DNA from: Fragilaria radians
Taxonomy: Eukaryota; Bacillariophyta; Fragilariophyceae; Fragilariales; Fragilariaceae
Reading direction: 5' to 3'
Assembly: GCA_900642245.1 (NCBI GenBank)
Contig: CAAAJI010000036.1
Location: 139,969-203,968 of the forward strand
Length of the DNA: 64,000 nt
Shown here one piece after another: positions 1-10,649 of this stretch. The notes under the pieces are model-generated. The model had not been told where the DNA came from and did not search any database. It saw only the letters and a list, made by a program, of their open reading frames with translations. The stretch's first letter is position 1. Every line of letters begins with the position of its first letter. Made by a program: the position numbers and the translations under genes.

Positions 1-3000
1 ATGACATGTAAAAATGCACCAGCAGCCAGATTCTCAGATGAAACAATCTGCTCCACAAAGATGGAGCTTTCGGAAGCCGGTCCTTGTTGGCATGCATGAA
101 TAATTGATTTACATTCGGAAATTATTAATGCGATAAGATAATTTAAAGATTCATGACATAGATCTGGATTGGCAGCGTTCTTAAAAAGTCGTGTAAGCGC
201 TCCACGAAAACGTCCCCACTATTTTCAAGGGTAAGTTCGAACGAATGATGAGAGTCCAAAGCACATCAATTGGAAGCTTACCTGCAGCAGAGTCAGCTTG
301 TCACAATCCCTTTTTAGAATAGCACTCTCGTAGCCAAATACACAGGCGCGTATGAGCGTATTTATACAATCTGATATTAATGGCTCGCTCGAGGTAAACA
401 AGCTTGATATCAAAGAAGACGAAAAGGAAGCTATATCATACGCCTCCTCACATATATCATTCATGATAGAGGCATTCACCTCCCGCATGCCGTGTCTGAC
501 TATTTTTTCACAAGAAGTATGAAATAGTTGATGTAACTTCTTATTGGCTAGGAAACCACAAGTTTCTGCCAGCTCAGGGTCGCTAAGTGCAACCACAGTA
601 AAGCGAGATATAGTCTCTAACAAGATTCGCCTTGTTCGGGGTGTCACTCCTTTGCCATGGTGAATTCCTGGTCCTCTTTCAATTTCTATTTGTTTGAGAG
701 TGTCATGGAGATGACACAGGTCCAGTAAGAATGTCTTTCCATTTTCGTGTCCAAGACGTACAACGCGAGTTGCAAGTTCTTCTCCTTCTGTGGAGAATCG
801 CATAAAGACGAGGATTCCTACGTGGTCCTCGCCACCTGGACTTCGGAACGCACCACGAATATCAAACTGACATTGATCAAGAGTAGATTCCACGGCGAGT
901 TCGGGAATGTGAACCACCGATAATGCAGCTGCCTGTAAGATGCTCTGTATAGTATCATTCCACTCTGTTGGGAGCCCTTGTGCATGGTTGCAAAAAAGAG
1001 AAAAGACAGGACATAACGATGCCACACCCAGGTTAAACAGTCTAGAGATTGCAAACACTTGACTTGTCTGTAGTGTGGGTAAAGCTTCAATCAACTTACT
1101 TGCGATGACGGAAAATCCTTGTAAGGTGAGCACAAAAGATTCCATCGCGTAAGGGAATGGTAACTCATTTCGCACGTATGATTCAACCAATATAAAGAGT
1201 GGTTTTGCCAAAGCGGAAAGGGCATGTACTGCTGTCTCACGAGGAAGGCCATTTGGAGTGCTTTGATTTAGGATGCAATCCACACAAGTTTTCACTATAG
1301 CATTAAGAACTCGGATAGAAGACTCTTCTGGTGCACCCGAGTAAATATCTTCTCCTCCAGTTACGACTCGGATGAGATCTCGGACATCATTGCGTTCAAT
1401 TTCGATTTCATCTTCATTATTTTCAGCCAAATTTTCGAAATAGTCAGTCGGATAACCACAAGAGTTTGCAAGTCTCATGGTAGAATGAAATAAATGTTCG
1501 ATCATCACTGCTTGAAGTGGGCTGTTCACCTCGTCCTTCATGTATGCGTGTAAGTTGCAAAGTGGCTCAAAGGTTTGTCCACGAATATCCCGATGTGAAT
1601 GGGAGCAGAGGCTTTGAAACGCAGCCATAATAGATTGAACAACATTGAGAGAGTTCGGTGGGTATGTAATCCAATGTGGTAAGCAAGCGTTAGCACAAGC
1701 ACAAAGACAAATGTATCCCTGAGGTGAGGCGAAGATGATACTGTGTAAATCCATCCATAAGGTCGTGACCGTCTTGCAAGCCACATCGCCGCGGTAGTGG
1801 AATTCAGCTGTGGCTTCGTGTCGTTTAACTTCAGTCGAGACATCCTGTAATATTTCTTTATGACGTTTCTTCGACTTGGAGGATTGTTTTTTCTTCGAAG
1901 TTTGTGTTGCAGGTGTATCGATTCCAAGGGAAAAACAAAGAATTTGATCTGGTGTCTTGGTCGCCCCTTCAAAAATAGCAACCAAATATGCCATCGCATA
2001 TGGTTGTGCTATTTCGGATCGGACAATATGCAAAGAAGGTTCGACAAATCCTTCCCAGGGCAGTGGCAGATATTTTGCCCATCGTTCTAATGTCCATAAT
2101 AGAATTGCGGCATTAGTCACGTTAGTAGACAAGGCCTTCCAAAGAAGATAAACACCAGTTTCTGGATTTCGAAGTTCTTCGTGAGCTGCTGCAAGACAAC
2201 GTGGATCTATGGATATTCTCCCAGTGGCTCCCCCAGGGGTTGATAAAATGGTATCAGGGATGGATCCAAGACATGCACCCGCACAGGGTAGAAAGAATAA
2301 TTCGACGGATTGTTGTGGCCATATCTGTGAAACAGTGTGAAGCGCTTGAAGTACCGCTTGGACTATTGGTGTTGAAGACGCTGGTAAACCTTGTGCCATA
2401 CTTTGGGGTGTATAACGTAAACGAAGTGTTATGGCAGCCATAGAGGCACCCAAAGTTGAAAGAAGTGGCATTGTATGATCGTGCATTGGGAATGAATAAT
2501 GACATGCTAACCATGCTATTGTAAGAAGTGCCAATTCACATTTGCCTCGTTCTTCTTCAGGAATTTTATTGCTCGGGACGCTGAAAGATAGAGAAGTTTC
2601 CATGTGATGTTGAAGGATATTTCCAAGACTTGGATTGATCGCATGAATCCATTTCTGATATTGAACCATCGTATAACCTTCATGATATACCCCTGGAGAA
2701 GATTCAATTTCGATATCGATTGCCTCTGACATTTTGGAACGCCTTAATCTGTGAATTAATGTTTGAGCACAAAATAATCGCTCGGAGAAGTGTGTATCTG
2801 GATGAAATAAAACCATCAAGGACGCAAGCCAAGAAGATCCCCATACTATAGGTCCCTCATCTGATTGAAGATCATGAAGATCGGCGTTTTCCTCAACTTT
2901 ACCTCCACCTCGTTTGGCTAAATCCAATTGCCTCTGTTGGATCGATTGAAGCTTTCGACGTACATTGCGAGATTGAAAATCCATCAAGAAAGAATGGGCA

Positions 3001-3119
3001 TCATGGGATGATGATAACGAGGAATTATTCTTTTGCAATCCAGTGGGTAGCCCATACAATAACGCTAGGGCATGTCGTAGATCCTCAAAGAGGCAAGGAA
3101 CATTTGTCATCAGAACCAA
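1..3119 (-). CDS. Karyopherin-beta-like (importin-13/transportin-3 type) protein, 3' end outside window
   Basis: Two exons are visible. Exon 1 (282-3119) starts at ATG 3119, or at the second Met three codons later. A GTAAGC donor at 281 and an AG at 219-220 bound a 63-nt phase-0 intron. The frame then stays open from 218 to the left edge, so the C terminus lies outside. Without splicing the frame stops at 225. The >1,000-aa product is Leu/Ala-rich and helical. Near residues 110-130 it has an ERLFCAQTLIHRLRR segment like the importin-beta N-terminal 'FxAQTL' helix, preceded by a HALALLYG stretch and a Leu/Phe/Gln helix as in TNPO3/IPO13. Such proteins carry cargo through nuclear pores. A Lys-rich patch near residues 404-420 is predicted to be exposed. 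The family call rests on N-terminal pattern and size only; another HEAT-repeat protein is possible. Confidence 0.55.
219..281 (-). other. 63-nt intron of the karyopherin-like gene
   Basis: On the minus strand the donor is CAG|GTAAGC and the acceptor is AAAATAG|TGG, phase 0. Splicing restores an uninterrupted frame of about 70 codons to the window edge, which supports the intron strongly. Confidence 0.75.
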
Positions 3120-4356
3120 TGGATGCTTAAATTTTTGTGTTAGAGGTATAAAATGTTGGCTGATCCTTCAATTTTGCAATTGTTGTGATACGGTAAAAAC
3201 GTGGATGTGATGTGGAAAACCTAAGACCACTACACCTTACACGTACTGACTTTTTGCACAAAGAATAGACACTTTACTGTCTGATATTTTTTCCTTTGGA
3301 GTTAGCATTTCAAATCCACCAAAGCTTGCGAAAGAAGTTCATAAAAGGCAATTAATTGAAAGTTGGCACTTTACCCTTAGGAAATAGTTTAAAGTGTGTC
3401 CGAGTGAAAGTCATGAAAGTTTTGCAGTGTCCCTGATTTCTGAGGCCATTTCTATACCTCCATTTTCAATGGAGATTTCAGTAAGCTGCTTTCTAAAGTT
3501 TCAGCTGTGTCATGCATGTTATGGTGCGTAGCAGTATCAGCCAAGCATGTTGTTGGATTGCTAAGTGAAAGTTGATATTCTTTGTAATAAAGAGCCAGCA
3601 ATTTCTAAGTTATGATGAGCTCCAAATATCCTGTTTGACTGATAAAAGCCCCTTAGGGATTGCACTCCTTCCTTGACAGGCTGTAAATATCTTGTTTCAC
3701 TCCCATTGTTTCCAAGCATATGCCCAATGCCATACCCTAATCCACGGTCTCTTTCATCATCTCTGCCATCTTGCCCTAAAAAATCTATCTCACGCAATTG
3801 TTTGAAGAACAATGCAAGCATATCAGATTTCCTGTAGCAGAGCAAAAGAAAGACACATTTTAGGAACCTTTGAATAGGTAAAAGGTTGATAAATGCCACT
3901 TATAATTGTTCGTCAGAGCAATTGAATGGTAGGCAATATTGTATCATCCAATGGCGTAAAGCTAGGTGAGCATTCTCGAGGTAGACATGCGGACTAGATT
4001 GACTTGTATGTATTAACGAAGGGAATAAAGTTCGCATTGAATCATTTCCAAATTGTTCAATGCTTTAGCGAGGATTGCGATACAATTTTAAAGAATTCTT
4101 GATGCTACAAAACTGCTGCACGTGTATGGCATGATTCTAATGCTAGGCTGACTACTTGCATAAAATTCAAGCTTTTGCCATCTCACTTAACGATGTTTCT
4201 AATACCACTTATACTCATGCCAAAGAAATTCTGTCATGTTGTAGGAATTAAAGTAGATAGATTGCCTAGATTCTGATGTCTATCTCATCCATACTCAATT
4301 TCCTTACTGATATCAAACGCAGATACTTCTTTCAATCTCCCATCGTATCTTGTAAG
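3120..4356. other. Intergenic, no supported gene
   Basis: This is the upstream region of the karyopherin-like gene and the downstream region of the ankyrin gene. One open frame at 3561-3899 (-) encodes 112 residues with a Gly/Arg/Asp-rich middle, but no recognisable domain, start context or splice partner was seen. It may be a decayed gene piece or chance. Confidence 0.4.
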
Positions 4357-5073
4357 TTATAAGTCTTCGTGTACACGCCTTCGCTTTCTTTTCATCTTGA
4401 AGGTTTTCGCCCCAAATTCTAGTAGGACATCTTTCACGTTGTCAAAGTCCGCGTACTCCTCCATACAAGTGGCCCCAGATTCCAACGATCTGACGTCTGG
4501 ATCAACTCCAATTTCCAGCAGAAGGCGTGTCGCTGCTGCATGACCCCAAGTTTTCCCAGCACAAGCATAATGCAAGTAATGATACTTGGCGCCAATCGAA
4601 TTGTTAATTAAATCAACTCCTTTTTCATAGCAAAGCCGTACAATGTCAACTATACCTTCAAAACAAGCGATTTGACAGGAATTCCACCCTTCGGACTCTG
4701 TTTTCAAAAGGGAGCCTCCGCGGTCTGCAAGCAATCTAACTGACTTGGTAAAATTCCTGGCTAAGCACGCTATGATAACAGGGGTTTTCGAATTATAATG
4801 AATGACATCAGGATAGGCGCCTAAACGAAGTTCCTTCTCAACGATGTCAACAGGATCTTCTTTCGTGGCTTTATCTATACATACTCGATAGAGACGACCC
4901 GATGGAGTATCTTCGTCGGGAGAGCAGTGAAAGTAGTCTGGATCATTCATATCCACCGGCAAGTAACCATCGTTATCCTGGAGGATATTTTCGTTGATAG
5001 TCTCCGAGCATACTTTTCCGAAGAGGACAAAGACAGCGAATAGTAAGTTACGGACATACATGCTCCCTTTCAA
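4357..5073 (-). CDS. Secreted ankyrin-repeat protein
   Basis: Single exon, 238 aa. Residues 1-23 have a positive start, a hydrophobic core (LLFAVFVLF) and a likely cleavage after CSE, so a secretory signal peptide is predicted. From about residue 75 come degenerate ankyrin repeats, with recognisable pieces TPVIIACLARNF, GWNSCQIACFEGIVDIVRLC, LHYACAGKTWGHAAATRLLLEIGVDPD and a final VKDVLLEFGAKTF. Ankyrin repeats usually mediate protein binding in the cytosol or nucleus, so a signal peptide is unusual. The C terminus is strongly basic (KMKRKRRR), which would suit a nuclear protein better than a secreted one. The partner is unknown. The first Met is followed closely by a second (MKGSM), so the exact start is open. 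Confidence 0.75.
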   Translation of the reverse strand: MKGSMYVRNLLFAVFVLFGKVCSETINENILQDNDGYLPVDMNDPDYFHCSPDEDTPSGRLYRVCIDKATKEDPVDIVEKELRLGAYPDVIHYNSKTPVIIACLARNFTKSVRLLADRGGSLLKTESEGWNSCQIACFEGIVDIVRLCYEKGVDLINNSIGAKYHYLHYACAGKTWGHAAATRLLLEIGVDPDVRSLESGATCMEEYADFDNVKDVLLEFGAKTFKMKRKRRRVHEDL

Positions 5074-6378
5074 GACAATATCTAATCATAGAAAAATGAG
5101 CAACCCAATTCGGGGTGCTCGTTTGGAATTGATGGAATCTAACGAATCTTCAGAACTATTTATATCGATTCTTAGGGCAAAACCTATGTTTAACCCTAAT
5201 GCACTTTATTTGGTGTCATCTGAGGAAAAACGCGACGTGTTCGCAAATTGGTGGTTGATGCCCTTAAACAAAATAAAAGATGACGTCAAGTATGAAGTTT
5301 AATTGGTTTTATCCATGTGAAGCAGCACATCAGTAGGCGTGCTTTCTTTATATTTTCCAGCTCCTTGCTCTTCCAAAAGATTTATTGATGTTTTGGATCA
5401 GGTCAAGGCTCAAAGCAGAAAAAGGAATTGGTAGCATCACACATTCATGTATTTGATGGATACTTTTTCAAACTATGGAAAATTTGGAAAGCATCTGAGT
5501 CACCAATGACAGAAAAATAGGACAAGAACTATGTTTGCACTGGATTAGAAACTCCTGCAAAAAATGTTACCATTTACGAGTCCTATTGCTAGCAAAGGGG
5601 AAAAATAATTTTGCTCGAGGCGAAAAGAGCACTAAATCATAGTATGAAAGCAATTTAACTATACTTTGTAGGTGTTAACTCAGAATTTATGGCACTAGTG
5701 TATGCCCTTTTTGTCACTGGGTTGGTCTGTTATGTAGTCAACCTTAGTTTAACTTAAAACCTTAATTTTGCTTTAATTCATTTTCAATGGTTATTTGTGT
5801 CATCTAGAATTGACTTGCTCACTTTTTTAATCGGAACACTAAGCATGACTATTGAAGTGATGCTTATCATTTAGCAAGGTGCCAGAATTAGATGATCTTT
5901 CCAGGAACACTTTAGCTAAGAAATTGAAAATGATGACACCTTCCATGCATTGGAATTCGATTTTCTTGCTCAGTTGTACACTTCGCATGACCTAATTGGC
6001 AATTGGATCAAGCAATACCTAATTTATTCACTGAAAGAAACGAGAGAGGTCGAAAGATGATTTAACTCACAGGAATGTCAAACTTTTGTCTAATTGATAA
6101 TATGAACCGAATTCCAAAGCAATCTACCTTTGTAAAAGCTTTTGATAAAAGAGAAATGGCTTGGCATCGATATTGTGAGATATCATCGTTACCGTCCAAT
6201 ACAGAGGACAATATACTCATCTAGTGTTGGCATTCAAAAGGAATTGATTCATGGGTATCATCAGAATATGTCTACGCCATTTGAAAGATTTGATTAACAC
6301 GTTTACCGTATCTAGATTTACCACTAATTTCCTAATCCATAGTTGAGATTACCACTCTGGTGTGATGACCTAGAAAGA
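5074..6378. other. Intergenic, no supported gene
   Basis: About 1.3 kb of AT-rich sequence between the ankyrin gene start and the COG6 stop. A short open frame runs on the plus strand from inside the ankyrin gene to 5302, without recognisable similarity. I see no RNA gene, repeat array or element ends here. Confidence 0.5.
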
Positions 6379-8634
6379 TTAACCAGCAAACAAGGATTTT
6401 ACTTGGTCTGGTGTATGGCCGAGAAAAGTCGTATCACTATACCCACCTTTATCACTTAGGATAGCGTTGTATAGTTCTTCGTAGACATTTACGACACTCA
6501 TGGCAATTTTATGCCGTGCCAACTTCCTTAAGACTGGATCCTTGATGTTCTCAAAATTAGGAAGGGGAGGCGAATAAAGAGATGCGTAAAATTCCTTCAT
6601 CGCCAAATCCATATCATCCACATTCAAACCCGGATGTGTTGCCATTGTGATCCCATCAAATGGCGGTAGGTTACGCCATGCTGTAATCACTTGTCCCAGA
6701 CCACAAATTTCCAATACCTCTTTCGTCTCTGATTGGATCAAATCATCAATTAAGGATTGTTCAGCTTCAGATATACGGCCATCAAGCTGAGATGCAATGG
6801 TTGTGGAAAGGCCGGCTTTCTTAGCATGAACCAGTGATCTTTTGAGAGTAACTGAATCATCAAGTGTCTTGCACAAGGCAATAGAAGTTCCCAATAAGGT
6901 TTCAACAAGAAATTCCATTCCTAGGGATGTTTCGAATTCCAAAGGACAGTGCACATCGGAAACAAATCCAGGAGATGTCATTCGAACGTGTGAAAGTTGT
7001 TCAATCATGCTTTGAACCAAAGTAGCCTCTGTGTTACCCGAGAGAAGTGCCAGAGACTCTAATATTGCACTGTAAACTTTCAGAGACGCCACAAAAGCAT
7101 TAGTAGCCTCTTGTAAACACTCTGTTATGGACGTAATGAGGGGATTTTCCTGTGAATTTTCCGATTTATTTCCGAGCTTCCCAATTGTCTTTTGAGTCGC
7201 GGCTCGGTAGAACAAAAGTAGGCCACAAATACTGTATAAAGAGGAAACCCGAGATCTAGCAACCACGTCTTCCTCCTCTTCTTCCACACCATCCGCATCG
7301 TCACCTTCGTCATCAGGTCTTCTAGCTAAGGATGCAATAACTTGCAGTACTCTCGCTTTGAGTGGACGTGCTAATCCACTCATGGCGTGATAGAGCATAT
7401 CTGCGGCTGTCATGGTCATCGTACTATCAACCTCAAGAAATTCGTCAACTTGAACAACAAGTCCCTGTGCGACATCTGATTCCACAGAGCAGCTCTGAAA
7501 GCAAAATGCTAACATATCTCCGACATATGTTATTGGATCATGTGCCTTCAATTCAATTGGTGAGCGTCCGCTGTAACCGGCCGTGAGCGCCAACAAAAAT
7601 CTTCTAGTCTCTTCGGCACGACGAGAGGAGGCAATAAGTTCAAGTGTATGGGAATAAAATGCAGGAACATGATAGAGAACTTTGAGAGATCTTTTCACAA
7701 ATGGATGTGATAGAGCTTCATCAAGAGCATCAGAATCCACAAGATCCTGCGTATTTGCCACAGCACCGCTAGACGTTGGAACATGCGTGACAGAATTTAG
7801 GTGCAAATACTTTTGAAGCCAATGGTACAAACGTTCATAGGCACGTTCTTGCTTGATGGAAAGCGACTCCATCATTCTTATTGCCGATGTTGCACCGAAA
7901 CGTTGATGAGAATCCTCACCAAAGAGTTCAGAAACAGAGGAAGTTGTATTCCCAAACGATGTAGTCATATCTTGACGAATTTCTTTGACTCGATCTAATG
8001 CATCTAAGAATTGCATTCCTGCATTATTTTCTTCTTCTATATCCTCAAAGTTGTATTGATCTAAAAGATCCGAATCATGTTCTGAAAGATCGAATTTTTC
8101 GAGAAATGCAGCCACAGTGTCTGCACGTTGAGCCGCCAAATCTCTTTCCACAAATGCATCTGCGATCATTGCTGCAAGCTGCTGCTCCTTTCCCAACGAA
8201 TCCTCCGAAGATAAATGAAGGTGGTCTGGCATTTTCATGGTAGAATCAGAAGAAATTGGTTCGACAGAGACGGATGTTTGGGAGGAAACAACACTGCAAT
8301 TAATGGCATCATGGACTTGACGTGCAATATTTGCAGTTTCTGTGACTCCAGTACGAAGAGATGCAACAATTGTAACTAATGCCTTAAGTTCTTCTTGCAA
8401 TAAAATAGCTTGTTGGAGAGCATCTTGCTCAATGGCAACTCGAACTGATCGTGAATCCATACTTTCCGACGGCAAATGTGATAGAGCTTCCAATGCAGCC
8501 TTCATGGCGGGAGTGTCTGTACGAACTTCCAAGGCTCGCGTCACTTTGTCGGATAAAATTGATGACCCCATTGCATCCGATGAAGAAAATGACATGATTC
8601 CTTTGGTACTTTCTTCTTTCAACTGGATTGACAA
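6379..8634 (-). CDS. COG6: Conserved oligomeric Golgi complex subunit 6
   Basis: Single exon, 751 aa. COG6 belongs to lobe B of the COG tethering complex, which acts at Golgi membranes in retrograde vesicle traffic and so keeps glycosylation enzymes in place. Diagnostic COG6 segments are visible in order: an N-terminal coiled-coil-like region, an AYERLYHWLQKYL helix (about residues 262-276), a block ending in VLYHVPAFYSHTLELIASSRR, and the signature IELKAHDPITYVGDMLAF (about residues 357-375). The protein is somewhat longer than animal COG6 (about 650-660 aa), partly through an acidic insert of Asp/Glu around residues 441-457. The start at 8634 gives a Ser-rich leader; an internal Met 13 codons later is an alternative. 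The gene is divergent from the methyltransferase gene to its right. Confidence 0.92.
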   Translation of the reverse strand: MSIQLKEESTKGIMSFSSSDAMGSSILSDKVTRALEVRTDTPAMKAALEALSHLPSESMDSRSVRVAIEQDALQQAILLQEELKALVTIVASLRTGVTETANIARQVHDAINCSVVSSQTSVSVEPISSDSTMKMPDHLHLSSEDSLGKEQQLAAMIADAFVERDLAAQRADTVAAFLEKFDLSEHDSDLLDQYNFEDIEEENNAGMQFLDALDRVKEIRQDMTTSFGNTTSSVSELFGEDSHQRFGATSAIRMMESLSIKQERAYERLYHWLQKYLHLNSVTHVPTSSGAVANTQDLVDSDALDEALSHPFVKRSLKVLYHVPAFYSHTLELIASSRRAEETRRFLLALTAGYSGRSPIELKAHDPITYVGDMLAFCFQSCSVESDVAQGLVVQVDEFLEVDSTMTMTAADMLYHAMSGLARPLKARVLQVIASLARRPDDEGDDADGVEEEEEDVVARSRVSSLYSICGLLLFYRAATQKTIGKLGNKSENSQENPLITSITECLQEATNAFVASLKVYSAILESLALLSGNTEATLVQSMIEQLSHVRMTSPGFVSDVHCPLEFETSLGMEFLVETLLGTSIALCKTLDDSVTLKRSLVHAKKAGLSTTIASQLDGRISEAEQSLIDDLIQSETKEVLEICGLGQVITAWRNLPPFDGITMATHPGLNVDDMDLAMKEFYASLYSPPLPNFENIKDPVLRKLARHKIAMSVVNVYEELYNAILSDKGGYSDTTFLGHTPDQVKSLFAG

Positions 8635-9081
8635 TGTGATGTATAGGTTAAAAGTAGAGGGTAATGAAGAGAGATTTGGAAAGGGTTTGGATTAATAACA
8701 TAGGCAAACCGCACTACAGATTCGTAAAATGCCTCTGATCCAGAAATAGTGCATAAACGAAATAAAATATTACAAAAATGATAACAGATTCATTCTATCC
8801 TCGCACCCTTTCTTTATTTCAATGATTGGAAACTATAGGCATCTTTTTAGAATCAATTCTTACCATTGAACCATCATGCAAGTTTTCTTATTTTACTCCA
8901 TGTCGAGAATCCATGATGTGAAACAATTATCACTACTAGAATCATTTGCATATCTTATCTTCCATTTTCTTTGTACAATATGGTTACAAAAAGTAATCAA
9001 GTACCAGTGTAGACTGACTGACCGACCGACCTTTTTGCTTTCAAAAAAGTTTTCCAACATCAACATCAGTGTCAAGCACCC
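8635..9081. promoter_or_regulatory. Shared divergent upstream region of COG6 and the EEF2KMT-like gene
   Basis: The two genes are transcribed away from each other from this 447-bp gap, so it must hold both promoters. It is AT-rich. No specific element can be named from the sequence. Confidence 0.5.
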
Positions 9082-10169
9082 ATGGCTCATGGTAAATTTA
9101 CAATGGAAACACTTGCACAGGCTATGGCCCCATCGAAGATAGTTCTTGATTCCTTTGTCGGGCAAAATTCACTGAATTCTCAGCATGAATTTGGGGTTAC
9201 GATTCAAAACCTTTGGAATATGTTCGGTCCATCAAAGCGGTATCTTCGAGGACTGTTGCAAAAATACATTCGAATGGTAGAAGCAGAAGGTCATACGATT
9301 GAAGATGACGAGTTAATAGCAATTATTATTCACTGTAATCAAATAAAAGATATCTACCCGGACCCTTCTGAGAGTTGCTATTTGAACTTTCGTGTAACGA
9401 CGAACCGCCAAACCAAAGACAATGATTCATTGCGCTTACGCATCTTCCCTCAACACAATGATGTTTCGCTACGGCTTTGGGAGGCAGGCGCAGTTCTGGC
9501 AGAATACTTTCTTAAGTATCCACAACACATTTCTGGAAAAGCGATTCTTGAGATAGGTGCCGGAGTGGGCCTGACAGGTCTAGTTGCGGCAAGTTATTGC
9601 GGTGCTAGGAAAGTCGTCATGACTGACTATTCCTCCGATTGTCTCTTAAATTTGCATCATAACATTCATATCAATGGAGTACAAGATTCTACTCACATTT
9701 CCCAGGTAGGTTGAATTTCATTCCATAAAACACAGTTATCGCGTTTTGGAAGCGTTATCTCTTAGTTCAGCGTCTGCAGGCATATCTAGATTGGGAAGTC
9801 TTTCTGTTAGATGACCCACAAAAAACTGAGACTATGCGGTCCATACTCAAATTTTTCGACGATGAAGCTGACGTACTTATTGCTGCCGATGTTGCATATG
9901 ATACGGCTTTGGTTCCGTTGCTTGCAAAATTGGTGAAACGATTTCTGAATATGCGAGGAGGACGTCAAGTAATATTTGCAACGACGTTGAGAAATCAAAG
10001 TACATTTCAATTGTTTGAAGACCAATTGAAGTATCATAGTATCAAAAACAAGTACGAGCATACATCCGTAATTGATGAATTGCCCATTGTTTTTCCAATA
10101 TCCTTTCTACAACCAAGATCAGATACTCGGATTTGTAGCATGATCCTTGATAACATTAATGACTCTTAA
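9082..10169 (+). CDS. EEF2KMT: EEF2KMT (FAM86)-like protein-lysine methyltransferase, two exons
   Basis: Exon 1 is 9082-9705 and exon 2 is 9780-10169, joined in phase 0 over a 74-nt intron (CAG|GTAGGT ... CTGCAG|GCA), giving 337 aa. The protein is a class I SAM-dependent methyltransferase of the METTL/FAM86 family; human EEF2KMT trimethylates a lysine of elongation factor 2. Motif I reads AILEIGAGVGLTGLVAAS and is followed by the acidic VVMTDYS. After the intron comes LDWEVF and then the post-motif DVLIAADVAYD, as in FAM86. An N-terminal helical region (NLWNMFGPSKRYLRGLLQKY) also fits FAM86, and VIFATTLRNQSTFQLFEDQL fits its late strand. Without splicing exon 1 would stop nine nucleotides past the donor and the motif would be lost. 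The last codons lie in a 121-bp tandem duplication that continues past the stop. Confidence 0.82.
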
Positions 10170-10361
10170 CAACTTGCAGCTAGATCGTTTGCCGTTTTGA
10201 CGATGACTTTAAATCGAATATGAGAGTTCCTTTGATGGATCTGATACTCGGATTTGTGACATGGTACTTGATAACATTAATGACTCTTAACGACTTGCAA
10301 TTTAATCGTTTGATCTTTTGGCGATGATTCCAATCGAGTCTGAGAGTTCCATTGAAGGTTA
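10122..10361 (+). repeat. Tandem duplication, period 121 bp, over the EEF2KMT-like 3' end
   Basis: Unit 1 starts at GATACTCGGATTTGT (10122) and unit 2 at the same word (10243). Shared words include TTGATAACATTAATGACTC, CGACTTGCA-like and GAGAGTTCC. Unit 1 includes the last codons and the TAA; unit 2 carries a diverged second copy of them in the 3' flank. Confidence 0.9.
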
Positions 10362-10649
10362 ATTATCAGATTTACTTATTTTCTTTTTCATCACTAATTC
10401 CAGTACTAGTGGAATATCTAGCAACAAGACTTTCCCATCTTCTTTAACAAACTACACGGTATCACTACTGAGGAAATGGAAACAAACGCATTGACGAATA
10501 ACTTAAAATGGAGAAAACCATCTCGATAATTTGTAAGCTAGGGTTTTGAATTGTAAAGGAATCATCGAGCTAAAATGCTTCTTTGTTATATAAGTTAAGT
10601 ACAAATGTGCAATGAAAATCAAGGACCTAAAATGCTTGAAACATTCTTC
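10170..10649. other. Convergent intergenic region
   Basis: 3' flanks of the EEF2KMT-like gene (+) and the dioxygenase gene (-). It contains the second unit of the 121-bp duplication; otherwise nothing was recognised. Confidence 0.5.

Noticed and set aside
4994..5302. 102-codon plus-strand frame overlapping the ankyrin gene start
   Set aside because: Mostly antisense to the ankyrin coding region, no similarity; the part after 5098 is too short to support.
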